Part shown: in pieces, positions 1 through 5,878 of the stretch
Position numbering within the stretch: position 1 is the first letter of the stretch
Layout: each line of letters begins with the position of its first letter
Source of the DNA: Caldifarciminota bacterium
Lineage (GTDB): Bacteria > Hydrothermota > Tepidihabitantia > B3-TA06
Direction of reading: 5' to 3'
NCBI GenBank assembly: GCA_014729665.1
Contig: WJJO01000133.1
Coordinates: forward strand, 1 to 8,365
Length of the DNA stretch: 8,365 nucleotides
Translations under genes and position numbers: made by a program
Notes under the pieces: model-generated
Databases searched by the model: none
What the model saw: only the letters and a program-made list of their open reading frames with translations
Told to the model about the DNA's origin: nothing

Positions 1-74
1 GATTGACCATCTCTGAGCATCTTATCTATCACCTCACGTCCCTTGAGTGAAAGATGTTGGTAGCTTGTTTGCAT
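1..74 (-). CDS. IS30-family transposase, N-terminal fragment (runs off window)
   Basis: Read on the minus strand from an ATG at 74, the sequence gives MQTSYQHLSLKGREVIDKML and then RDGQ before leaving the window at base 1. The block YQHLSLKGREVIDKMLRDGQ matches the usual start of IS30-family transposases, where a 'Y.HLSLEERE.I..LL..G.S' segment opens the N-terminal helix-turn-helix that binds the element's terminal repeats. A GAGG sequence sits four bases before the ATG. Only 24 codons are visible, so the DDE catalytic domain and the integrity of the gene cannot be judged. The other two minus-strand frames here are closed by stops or lack this similarity. The family call rests on this short block and on memory of the family. 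Confidence 0.6.
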   Translation of the reverse strand, partial: MQTSYQHLSLKGREVIDKMLRDGQ

Positions 75-187
75 ACATCCTCAGGATAACGAAATCCCTC
101 TCGCTTTTCAAGGTGTTGCACTTCACTATTGAACTCACGTAAGGCATTTTCTTATTCGCAACAAAAAGGGTTTAATTCTTTCGGGGT
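75..187. mobile_element. Probable outer end of the IS30-like element (terminal region)
   Basis: No gene is visible between the transposase start and the hairpin that follows V4R gene D. If the IS30 call is right, the terminal inverted repeat must lie here. The stretch at about 111-140 contains GTGTTGCACTTC followed by TTGAA, which resembles the ends of several IS30-family elements as I remember them. The other end of the element is outside the window, so neither the repeat nor a target-site duplication can be confirmed. Confidence 0.3.
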
Positions 188-219
188 CCCCAAGAAATTG
201 AGAACTCAATTTCTTGGGG
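188..219. terminator. Perfect 15-bp inverted repeat after V4R gene D
   Basis: Bases 188-202 and 205-219 are perfectly complementary around a two-base centre. The arms are CCCCAAGAAATTGAG and its reverse complement. On the minus strand the hairpin begins one base after the TAA stop of V4R gene D (221-223), so it caps the mRNA of the paralogue array. The bases after it on the minus strand are not a clean U-run, so it may act as a 3' end stabiliser or a factor-assisted terminator rather than a textbook intrinsic terminator. The outer bases and flank resemble the hairpin at 6610-6640. Confidence 0.55.
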
Positions 220-220
220 T

Positions 221-796
221 TTATTCATATATTACTTCCCACCTGCACGCATCGTCGCCTTTTAACGCACAGCCCACTTTCTTCGTAAGGATATTAATCC
301 CTCCTGCCAAGTGAAGAAGCTCACACATCCATCGCTCGAAGATTAAACAACTTATCCGGTGAGCCTTCCATTCGTGAAGCTGAACAATCAAATACTTATC
401 CCTGATTTTCTCTGTTTCAATCCGGCCTTGTGAATGAACCTGCAGCCAGAATGATGTTGCACGCTTAATCAGGTTGGAAGGAGATAGAAAAGCAACCAGG
501 GTTCTTAGAAATCCTGTCACGCTTTTTTTAAACATGTATCCTACAATGTCTTTTATTATCTCAGCTTCACTCATCTCAGGTCTCAGATACTCGATAAGAT
601 ATTCGTAGACAGGATACACATCTTGTGCAGGATACCACTCTTCCGCTTCAAATATCACCATCCGTTCGTACAGGTTCTTTGGCAGGTTTCCCAGGAAGTC
701 AAGGTAGCGTTCATTACTAAAATTCTCCCGAATCCACCCCCTTACGGCTGCGTAAAGAACCCCGCGAACCTGAAAGATCGATTCGGATAAAGCCAT
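221..796 (-). CDS. V4R/DUF2378-like small-molecule-binding protein, paralogue D
   Basis: This protein of 191 residues is the last and only separately promoted member of the four-gene array. It has no signal peptide or membrane segment and should be cytoplasmic. It shares with its paralogues an N-terminal 'VRGVLYAAVRGWI' helix, an EWYPA motif near residues 52-56, a 'GFLRTLVAFLSPSNL' segment, an 'SFW...H.QGR' block and a C-terminal 'C-x7-C-R-W-E-V' ending. The ending resembles V4R domains, ligand-binding modules found in DmpR/XylR-type sensors and BchJ. Cys150, Cys176 and Cys184 have the spacing of the MopR zinc ligands as I recall them. The position that would hold the acidic fourth ligand is Lys173, so this copy may bind metal differently or not at all. 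The start is ATG with GGAGG five bases upstream. Ligand and partner are unknown; a TIGR02265/DUF2378 assignment is equally possible. Confidence 0.75.
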   Translation of the reverse strand: MALSESIFQVRGVLYAAVRGWIRENFSNERYLDFLGNLPKNLYERMVIFEAEEWYPAQDVYPVYEYLIEYLRPEMSEAEIIKDIVGYMFKKSVTGFLRTLVAFLSPSNLIKRATSFWLQVHSQGRIETEKIRDKYLIVQLHEWKAHRISCLIFERWMCELLHLAGGINILTKKVGCALKGDDACRWEVIYE

Positions 797-811
797 TTTT
801 GCCTCCGTACC

Positions 812-839
812 AGTTTAGGCCGGATATGAAGTTTGTCAA
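812..839 (-). promoter_or_regulatory. Promoter of V4R gene D
   Basis: On the minus strand TTGACA (839-834) is followed after 16 bases by TAAACT (817-812). The predicted start lies about 7 bases downstream, leaving a leader of roughly ten bases that carries the GGAGG (802-806) of gene D. It gives gene D transcription independent of the interrupted paralogue C. Confidence 0.6.
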
Positions 840-869
840 GCGGCTTAATTATTTAAACGGTTAAGTAAA

Positions 870-1454
870 TCAAGGCTTGTACTCGGCCAGCCACTGGCAT
901 GGTCCCGGAGAGATAAGAGAGCAGTTGATCTCCTTTACTTGAACTTCCTTGGCCCCCGTGTATGTTACCAGTTGTTTCAGCCAACCTGCGAAGATAAGAC
1001 AACTGGTGCGGTGAACGCCCCAATCGTGGAGTATGACTCTGAATTGATTGTTTTCTCCTTCGATGTTTTCGATTCTACCCCGGGAATGTACGCGAAGTCA
1101 GAAAGAGGTTGCCCTCCTGGTCAGCCGGGCCGGGGTAAGGAAAGAAAGAAGTCCCTTCATGAATCCAGTAATAGCCTGTGGAAACATGAAATTCGTAATG
1201 CCTTCAAATACTTCGGTCTCGGTCATGACATCGGCCAGAAAGGTAATCAGGTGATCATAAACAATAAAAGCGCCCTTTGCAGGATACCATTCCTTCTTGT
1301 CGTAGTTATTGAGGATATTTCGATACTCATCCGGAAGTGTTTCCAGGAACTTCTCGAGTTTATCATCCCCGAATTGTTCCGCGGTCCACCTTGAAGCCGC
1401 GGCATACATCAATCCTCTGACCTTGAGTGCTCCTGTTAAGAATCGAGTCTTCAT
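870..1454 (-). pseudogene. V4R/DUF2378-like paralogue C, interrupted by an in-frame TGA at a tryptophan position
   Basis: The ATG at 1454 overlaps the TGA stop of paralogue B as ATGA, so the start is set by coupling. Translation runs 118 codons and stops at a TGA (1100-1098). Reading through that codon in the same frame restores full similarity to the paralogues to a final TGA at 872-870. The second half has the VHSRGRIE block, an HDWGVHRTSCLIFAGW segment and a C-x7-C-x-W ending. The TGA falls where the other three copies have TGG for tryptophan (SFW, AFW, LW). Cys152, Cys178, Cys186 and Glu175 all sit at the positions expected of the V4R metal site, so the region beyond the stop shows little decay. 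It is called a pseudogene by default; a sequencing error or UGA readthrough would make it a full protein of 194 residues. The distal 'GD' of the paralogues is replaced by 'PGP', the one clear departure. Confidence 0.7.
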
Positions 1455-2014
1455 TGAAGAATCTTTACCTTCCACCTGCAGAACTCATCACCTTCGAAAA
1501 CGCAGTGGGTTTCCTCAATACTGTATTTCTTTACCCCTGTAAGTGAAATCATCTCCTCCAGCCAGATTTCTATTATCCTGCAGCCGAACCTTATCCCCTT
1601 CCAGTCGTATACTGTTACGTTTATCTCCTTCGGAGATATCTTGTCAGTCTGGAGTCTGCCCGAGGAATACATCCTTTTCCAGAATGCCGGGGCCCGCTTG
1701 GCAAGATTTGCAGGAGACGCAAAAGACGCCAGTCCTTTCAGGAAACCGGAAACGCTTTTTTGGATATTTGCCCTTACCATCTTTTCGATATTCTCTTCAC
1801 CTACCAGTTCGATATTTTTTTCTAAAATAGCAAAAACCTGATCTGCAGGATACCATCCTGCTCGTTCAACGTTATCCAGAAGTTCAGCCTGATCATCTGT
1901 AAGAGAGGTTTTGAAGTTTTTATAAAAGTCTTCACCGTAGTTTTCTGCCATCCATTCCCTGACAAATTTAAGAAACACACCCCTGACGTGACGGGGACCG
2001 GGTGGTTTACTCAA
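1451..2014 (-). CDS. V4R/DUF2378-like small-molecule-binding protein, paralogue B
   Basis: The start chosen is a TTG at 2014, not the upstream ATG at 2074. GGGAGG lies seven bases before the TTG, the resulting length of 187 residues matches the sister proteins (185, 191, 194), and the extra upstream residues would only mirror the end of gene A. The start overlaps the TAA of gene A by eight bases, and the TGA stop overlaps the ATG of paralogue C, so A, B and C form a coupled operon. Domain order follows the family: N-terminal helical region with VRGVFLKFVREWM, GWYPADQ, GFLKGLASFASPANL, FWKRMYSSGR, DWKGIRFGCRI, then C-x7-C-R-W. Cys145, Cys171, Cys179 and Glu168 reproduce the full Cys-Glu-Cys-Cys set expected of a MopR-like zinc site. 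This is therefore the copy most likely to bind metal in the canonical way. The ligand is unknown. Confidence 0.78.
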   Translation of the reverse strand: MSKPPGPRHVRGVFLKFVREWMAENYGEDFYKNFKTSLTDDQAELLDNVERAGWYPADQVFAILEKNIELVGEENIEKMVRANIQKSVSGFLKGLASFASPANLAKRAPAFWKRMYSSGRLQTDKISPKEINVTVYDWKGIRFGCRIIEIWLEEMISLTGVKKYSIEETHCVFEGDEFCRWKVKILQ

Positions 2015-2564
2015 AACCAACCTCCCAGCGGCAGAACTCATCTCCGCGATGAACACAGTGAGTGTGTTCGACAACCGGGTTCTTACCCCCTGCAGTCCTT
2101 ATAAGCTCTGCAAACCACAGGGCGTGAACCTTGCAGTGAATGGGACTGTAATCCCAATCGAAAAGTGTTATGATACCGTGATTTTTATCTATCATCTCAA
2201 TCTCCGGTCTTCCTGTTGAATGGAACCTGTTCCATAATGCAAGCGCCCGTTTAGCCAGACCGAGAGGCGGAATGAAAGAAACTAATCCCCGGATGAAACC
2301 ATGTATAGCCCTCGAGACGTAGAAACGGATGAAACTGACCAGAGAATCCTTCCCGAAAGAGGCCACTATCCGTTCATACATTACCCTTGAATCTTCGACA
2401 GGATACCATTCTGCGGGATCTGCGTTCTCCAGACGTTCAGCTAACTGAGGATGCAGCGTTTCTTTGAATCTTTGGTAACGGTCTTTATCGTAAGCATTCA
2501 AGACCCATTCCGCTACGGCCCCATAGAACTCCCCACGATCCGAAGGAACCTCAGGATGTGGCAT
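2007..2564 (-). CDS. V4R/DUF2378-like small-molecule-binding protein, paralogue A (first of the array)
   Basis: This protein of 185 residues is predicted to be soluble and cytoplasmic. It has the family blocks EFYGAVAEWV, EWYPVED, GFIRGLVSFIPPLGLAKRA, LWNRFHSTGRPE, FDWDYSPIHC and C-V-H-R-G-D-E-F-C-R-W-E-V. Cys144, Cys170 and Cys178 are spaced like the V4R metal ligands. The expected glutamate position is His167, with Glu166 beside it, so a fourth ligand could still be supplied. The only in-frame ATG lies at 2564 and has no spaced Shine-Dalgarno sequence. Instead a strong promoter ends five bases upstream, which predicts a leaderless mRNA. The gene leads an operon with B and C, whose starts overlap the preceding stops. 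The family call is by motif resemblance to V4R and TIGR02265/DUF2378 proteins; the physiological ligand cannot be read from sequence. Confidence 0.75.
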   Translation of the reverse strand: MPHPEVPSDRGEFYGAVAEWVLNAYDKDRYQRFKETLHPQLAERLENADPAEWYPVEDSRVMYERIVASFGKDSLVSFIRFYVSRAIHGFIRGLVSFIPPLGLAKRALALWNRFHSTGRPEIEMIDKNHGIITLFDWDYSPIHCKVHALWFAELIRTAGGKNPVVEHTHCVHRGDEFCRWEVGFE

Positions 2565-2569
2565 CCTGC

Positions 2570-2598
2570 ATTTTAAGCGGGTTAAGACTAAATGTCAA
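2570..2598 (-). promoter_or_regulatory. Strong promoter of the V4R operon, predicted leaderless
   Basis: On the minus strand a consensus TTGACA (2598-2593) is followed by 17 bases and TAAAAT (2575-2570). Only five bases separate the -10 box from the ATG of V4R gene A. A normal start six to eight bases past the -10 would fall on or next to the A of that ATG. The absence of a usable Shine-Dalgarno agrees with a leaderless transcript. Confidence 0.7.
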
Positions 2599-2626
2599 TC
2601 AAATTGACCTTTATAAATTCGATCTG

Positions 2627-3133
2627 TTATTGTTGATGTGGTTCGACCGCCTCGAGCAGCCCGTTGTAGATATCACGCGTGGATGTGCCTGAACCGAATA
2701 TAGTTGCCCCGGTTTCCGAGGTGAAGTAATGTTTGTCTTCGTAGGTCTTGATGCAGAACCATGTAACGAATCCGTTTGTAAAGAAATTCTCCGTTCCAAC
2801 GTACTCAACCGTAAAGTCACCTCGCCTGAAATGAAGTTCTACATTCTGTTCACCTTTAATCTTCGCTGCAAAGAAGATTATCTCCCGTTCGTCGGCATAA
2901 ATTACACCCGACGTCTCCCATGGAAAGAACTTGAAGAAGGAGTGATACTTCTTGCTCGAAGCGTAACGAACAGGAAAATACTTGCCACGACGAAGGATAT
3001 CCTGCTTTGTTTCTATAATCATCTGCCTGAACTTCTTCCTTCTTGCGGAACTCACCCCGGCAACGATGAATATCGGTGCAATAAGGACAATTACCGCTCC
3101 GATAATAATCAGAAAGGGTATGCATACTTCCAA
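2627..3133 (-). CDS. Membrane-anchored protein with a PH/GRAM-like C-terminal domain, function unknown
   Basis: The protein has 168 residues. Residues about 4-28 (CIPFLIIIGAVIVLIAPIFI onward) form one hydrophobic helix, followed by ARRKK. The positive charges after the helix suggest that the rest of the protein is cytoplasmic. The remainder is rich in short beta-type segments such as SGVIYADEREIIFFAAKI, VELHFRRGDFTVEYVG and FVTWFCIKTYEDKHYF, which recalls bacterial PH or GRAM-like domains. This fold guess is weak. The start is TTG at 3133, supported by AAAGGAG seven bases upstream; no in-frame ATG lies near it. The gene has its own promoter and ends about 30 bases before the V4R operon promoter, with no clear terminator, so readthrough into the V4R genes is possible. 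I do not recognise a named family. Confidence 0.65.
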   Translation of the reverse strand: MEVCIPFLIIIGAVIVLIAPIFIVAGVSSARRKKFRQMIIETKQDILRRGKYFPVRYASSKKYHSFFKFFPWETSGVIYADEREIIFFAAKIKGEQNVELHFRRGDFTVEYVGTENFFTNGFVTWFCIKTYEDKHYFTSETGATIFGSGTSTRDIYNGLLEAVEPHQQ

Positions 3134-3277
3134 TGTCTGACTCCTTTAATTTAGATTTATGAAAAAATACACAACACAGCCTAACTGTCAAGCTGTATGA
3201 CTTTCAGAGGACGGGATAATCGTATTGATCTGCCCACCTTCGGATACCTGCTTCTTCATATATAATAGATAAACTGG
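3134..3277. other. Intergenic region between the DegV-like gene and the membrane protein gene
   Basis: No gene is supported here. A possible 23-codon reading frame (MKKQVSEGG...) has no ribosome site and looks accidental. The left part carries the promoter of the membrane protein gene. I see no stable hairpin with a U-run, so the DegV transcript has no obvious terminator. Confidence 0.5.
3164..3191 (-). promoter_or_regulatory. Promoter of the membrane protein gene
   Basis: On the minus strand TTGACA (3191-3186) is followed after 16 bases by TATTTT (3169-3164). The predicted start leaves a leader of about 25 bases that contains the AAAGGAG of the gene starting at 3133. The -35 box is perfect but the -10 box is weaker. 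Confidence 0.5.
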
Positions 3278-4123
3278 TCAGTAATTATATGCGACCATTA
3301 TAGTACCCGGACCCGTATGCGAACCTATCAAAGGAGTCAGCTGGGCAGTAAAGAGAAGTTCGACATCCATACCCTTTATCCCCTGCTTCAGTCTCATTAA
3401 TGACTCTTGGGGAAGACCGGCATGAGCAACAGCCGCCGTCAACGGTTTCTTCCTCGAAAGTCTTGAAAGTTCTTTAAGCATGGCCTTGATATAATCCTTC
3501 CCCGTAACCTTAAGGCCGGTCATTTTAACCTGCCCGTTGGCAATCCCGATTGCCGGGCGTACACCGGCCTTCTGCAAGGCGAGAGCAGGCCCTGCCCAGG
3601 GTTCTCGCAGTCTTCCTCCCTTTATTAACCATTTGAGGTCCTCGATAAATGCAAACAGTTTTACACTAAGCTTGAATTCCTCGAGGTTCGAAACGATATC
3701 TGCAGGTCCCATATCGGTTTTGGTCAGCTCGTGGGCCTTCAAAACCACGAGACCCTCCGCCACCGAGGCAAGGGTCGAATCAAAAAGGGTTACCCGATTT
3801 CTTGAGGTATCATCTAATCTATCCCACGCGTTTTCGGCAGAATCGTAAGTTCCTGAAAATTCCTTGTACAGAAGAATGACAAGTACGTGATCGTATTTAG
3901 CTAACTGCTTCTGGTATGCCCTCTTGAACCTGACAGGAGGAGGTGCCGAAGTCTTGGCTGTCATCTCCTTTTCCCTCATCTGTTTGTATATCTCTTCCGG
4001 GGTCTCGATGTTAATATCTTCGTCCGGGAACCAGACAGGATACTCAACCACCTCGATATCGAGTTCTTTGGTTAAATCACGGGGAATATTTGATGCATCG
4101 TCGGTTACTATTCCTACGCTCAC
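3278..4123 (-). CDS. DegV family protein (FakB-like fatty-acid-binding protein)
   Basis: The 281 residues match the usual length of the DegV family, whose members bind a fatty acid and present its carboxylate for phosphorylation by a FakA kinase. Family signatures appear in order: TDDASN at 7-12, KTSAPPP at 57-63, SGTYDSA at 90-96, DST at 115-117, FIEDLKWLIKGGRL at 159-172 and GSHTGPGT at 267-274. Thr58, Ser90, Arg171 and His269 fall where FakB proteins hold the residues that contact the fatty-acid headgroup. The start is GTG at 4123, overlapping the TGA of the upstream DAK2 gene as GTGA, with GGAGG seven bases upstream, so the two genes are translationally coupled. This pairing supports a kinase-substrate carrier role. 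The TGA stop (3280-3278) comes at the natural family end, which shows that UGA can terminate in this organism. Confidence 0.93.
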   Translation of the reverse strand: MSVGIVTDDASNIPRDLTKELDIEVVEYPVWFPDEDINIETPEEIYKQMREKEMTAKTSAPPPVRFKRAYQKQLAKYDHVLVILLYKEFSGTYDSAENAWDRLDDTSRNRVTLFDSTLASVAEGLVVLKAHELTKTDMGPADIVSNLEEFKLSVKLFAFIEDLKWLIKGGRLREPWAGPALALQKAGVRPAIGIANGQVKMTGLKVTGKDYIKAMLKELSRLSRKKPLTAAVAHAGLPQESLMRLKQGIKGMDVELLFTAQLTPLIGSHTGPGTIMVAYNY

Positions 4124-5055
4124 GCCCCGTCCTCCGAAAGGTCCTCGATCCTGAACTCGGTTATATTGCCGAATTTGGATGCCGCTTTTAATATAGATAA
4201 AGGATGGTCGGTGTGAATATGAACGGCAGCCCTCCTTCCAGACGGAGATATGCGGATGTCAAGACTGTCGCCGAAACCCATCAACGCACCCTGGATGATT
4301 GACTTCTCGAGATTCTCATCTCCTTCAATAACTACTACGGCGCCTCCCCTCTCGGCAGTCATCTCTTCGAGTGCCGCCTTGAAGCCGGTAAGGAACAGAT
4401 AAAAACCTAGTGCCCCCGCATCTACGACCTTGTTTTCCTGAAGCTCCGCAATCTCCTGTGATGTTTTATTATCCTTCAAGAGTTCGCTCAACTCTTCTGT
4501 AGTATGTTCCAGGGCCTTCCTTGCCTGTTCGACGATTATCTCGAAGACGGAAACAAGATTCCGCTGATTGTGATTATTCGAAAGAGCTACCTGGGTAGAA
4601 ACCGAGATTGTATCCAGGATGGTACCCTTTCGGGGCCGTGTAAAAACCTCATATCCCCGCTTCTCCCCCCTTTCCATGGCTAACCCCAGGCTCGAGGTAT
4701 TCAGAACCATCTCTTCGGCAAGGTAGTCGAGGAAACCGGAAAACCAGCCGGTGAATATCATACCGGCGTTTCCTCTTGCCGAATCGAGAAGTATCTCTTC
4801 CTGCAGCAGTTCAATCAATTCCCTTTTGGGACAGTGGTCGGACCTTTTTATCCCGCGGACGATAGTCTTGAGTGTCAATGCCAGGTTATCGCCGGTATCG
4901 CAATCCTGGATGGGAAAGTAGTTCATCTCGTTGACTTCTTGTTTGCGTGGAATAATGCACTCGAGAGACCTCTCAAATATCCCTGAAAGCAGTCTCCTGG
5001 ATATCTCAATCTCGGTGATAAAAACCTGCGGGCACCTATCCACCTTTTCAATCAT
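4120..5055 (-). CDS. DAK2-domain protein, short FakA/YloV-like fatty acid kinase
   Basis: The 311 residues contain a DhaL/DAK2-type ATP-binding domain. Visible motifs are NYFPIQDCDTGDN at 45-57 (family N.FPVPDGDTGTN, with Mg-binding aspartates 51 and 53), DSARGNAG at 91-98, GTILDT at 134-139 and VVDAGALGF at 200-208. A following domain has FGDS at 251-254 and VHIHTDHP at 268-275, like the HVHT segment of FakA. FakA phosphorylates fatty acids held by DegV-type FakB proteins, and a DegV gene is coupled directly downstream. Staphylococcal FakA is about 550 residues; this protein stops near the end of the second domain and lacks the third. The 'GYCTE' segment with its cysteine is not seen; its place is taken by GGAVVVIEG. 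The ATG at 5055 has no good Shine-Dalgarno, and a promoter ends seven bases before it, suggesting a leaderless mRNA. Confidence 0.85.
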   Translation of the reverse strand: MIEKVDRCPQVFITEIEISRRLLSGIFERSLECIIPRKQEVNEMNYFPIQDCDTGDNLALTLKTIVRGIKRSDHCPKRELIELLQEEILLDSARGNAGMIFTGWFSGFLDYLAEEMVLNTSSLGLAMERGEKRGYEVFTRPRKGTILDTISVSTQVALSNNHNQRNLVSVFEIIVEQARKALEHTTEELSELLKDNKTSQEIAELQENKVVDAGALGFYLFLTGFKAALEEMTAERGGAVVVIEGDENLEKSIIQGALMGFGDSLDIRISPSGRRAAVHIHTDHPLSILKAASKFGNITEFRIEDLSEDGA

Positions 5056-5062
5056 AGGCTTT

Positions 5063-5090
5063 ATTCTACCCCTCGTGTATTAGGTGTCAA
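5063..5090 (-). promoter_or_regulatory. Promoter of the DAK2-DegV operon, predicted leaderless
   Basis: On the minus strand TTGACA (5090-5085) is followed after 16 bases by TAGAAT (5068-5063). Seven bases separate the -10 box from the ATG at 5055, so transcription should begin on or within a base or two of the start codon. The GAGGGG nearby lies inside the promoter spacer and would not be in the mRNA. Confidence 0.65.
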
Positions 5091-5131
5091 ATCCAAACCG
5101 TTAACTGTTAAATTGTATAGAATGCAAATTA

Positions 5132-5157
5132 CCGGCCCTGTCAATTGACAGAGCCGG
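5132..5157 (-). terminator. Hairpin between the exported-protein gene and the DAK2-DegV operon
   Basis: The sequence is an almost perfect palindrome with arms CCGGCTCTGTCAA and TTGACAGGGCCGG on the minus strand, where the single imperfect pair is a U-G wobble. It lies 22 bases past the TAG stop at 5180. A clean U-run is lacking (UAAUUUGC follows), so termination strength is uncertain. The wobble favours function in minus-strand RNA. Confidence 0.5.
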
Positions 5158-5179
5158 CATCAAGATTCCAGGTTAATAC

Positions 5180-5878
5180 CTAATTCAACAAAAGAACCTT
5201 TGACTTAGCCCGAACAGTCCCCGATGATTCCAGCCGGGATATGTAGACCCCTTTGCTTACCTTGCTTCCGTTTCTGTCCTTACCGTCCCAGGAAAGCGAG
5301 TGAAATCCGGGATCAACCGTACCGCAAACCAGGGTGCGTACCAGCCTGCCGTCTATATCGTAGATTGATATCTCCACATTGCTTTGCCGGGGTACGGTAT
5401 AGTTAATGGTATTGAGATTACTGGATAGAGAGTAAGTCGAGGTCAGTTTTGCTTGCTCCGATGCCGAAGCTCCGCCGTCCCAGCCTGCGAGCCTGGCCAT
5501 CATCCACCATACTGCCCTGCCTTTCTGCTCGCAGCTTTCATAGGTTGTATGACCTGCCTCGTTGCCGTTAAACTGCTCGTGTTCAACGTCTACGTCTGTC
5601 CCTTCATGGTCGTATGTCGAATGCTCCCAGGCCGACCCGTTGTACCAGTGGGCGTCCAGGTCTGCAAAGTCGAAAAACACCTTCTCGTTAGTCTCGCAGT
5701 AGGTGCGGATCTGTTCGTCGCGCATAAAGCAGTTGTAGCCCTGTGAACCCGTTGCCTGACAGTTGCACGTCATGTACACGAAGCTCACTTCCGGGTACTC
5801 ACTCTCGAGCTGGGAAATCGAATCCAGGTAGGCCTCGACCTGACCCTCGTTGTAGCTGTAGAGCTGACAGCACCACGA
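5180..5878 (-). pseudogene. C-terminal part of the interrupted exported protein, with FlgD/sorting-like domain
   Basis: This stretch continues the frame of the upstream half directly after the TGA at 5881-5879, beginning SWCCQLYSYNEGQVEAYLDS and running to TAG at 5182-5180. The first part has LESEYPEVSFVYMT, a cysteine-rich CNCQATGSQGYNC segment, RDEQIRTYCETNEKVFFDFADLD and a tail ending GWDGG. The last 84 residues (about 295-378 of the joined protein) form a typical C-terminal beta domain: INYTVP, VEISIYDIDGRLVRTLV, GFHSLSWDGKDRNGSKVSKG and VYISRLESSG. Such FlgD-Ig-like or type IX sorting-like tails are common on secreted proteins of FCB-related bacteria. No ribosome site is seen at the first internal ATG (5788), so separate translation is unlikely. 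If the TGA is decoded, this is one protein of 378 residues with the upstream part. Confidence 0.65.

Noticed and set aside
26..157. Minus-strand open frame giving LREFNSEVQHLEKREGFRYP
   Set aside because: It ends at a TGA-TAG pair and overlaps the start of the better supported IS30-like transposase in another frame. It has no start codon after the upstream TAA.
188..219. CRISPR repeat or phage attachment site
   Set aside because: It is a single perfect inverted repeat with no spaced direct copies, and it sits right after a stop codon, as a transcript-end hairpin would.
939..1542. Plus-strand open frames across the V4R genes, the longest 151 codons
   Set aside because: They are antisense to the V4R paralogues, whose motifs repeat in all four copies; the plus frames show no such conservation.
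2611..3191. Alternative minus- and plus-strand frames over the membrane protein gene
   Set aside because: The chosen frame has a transmembrane helix, a good ribosome site and a promoter. The others are low-complexity shadows.
3209..3260. Possible 23-codon gene MKKQVSEGG... in the intergenic region
   Set aside because: No ribosome site and no features; it is best explained as chance.
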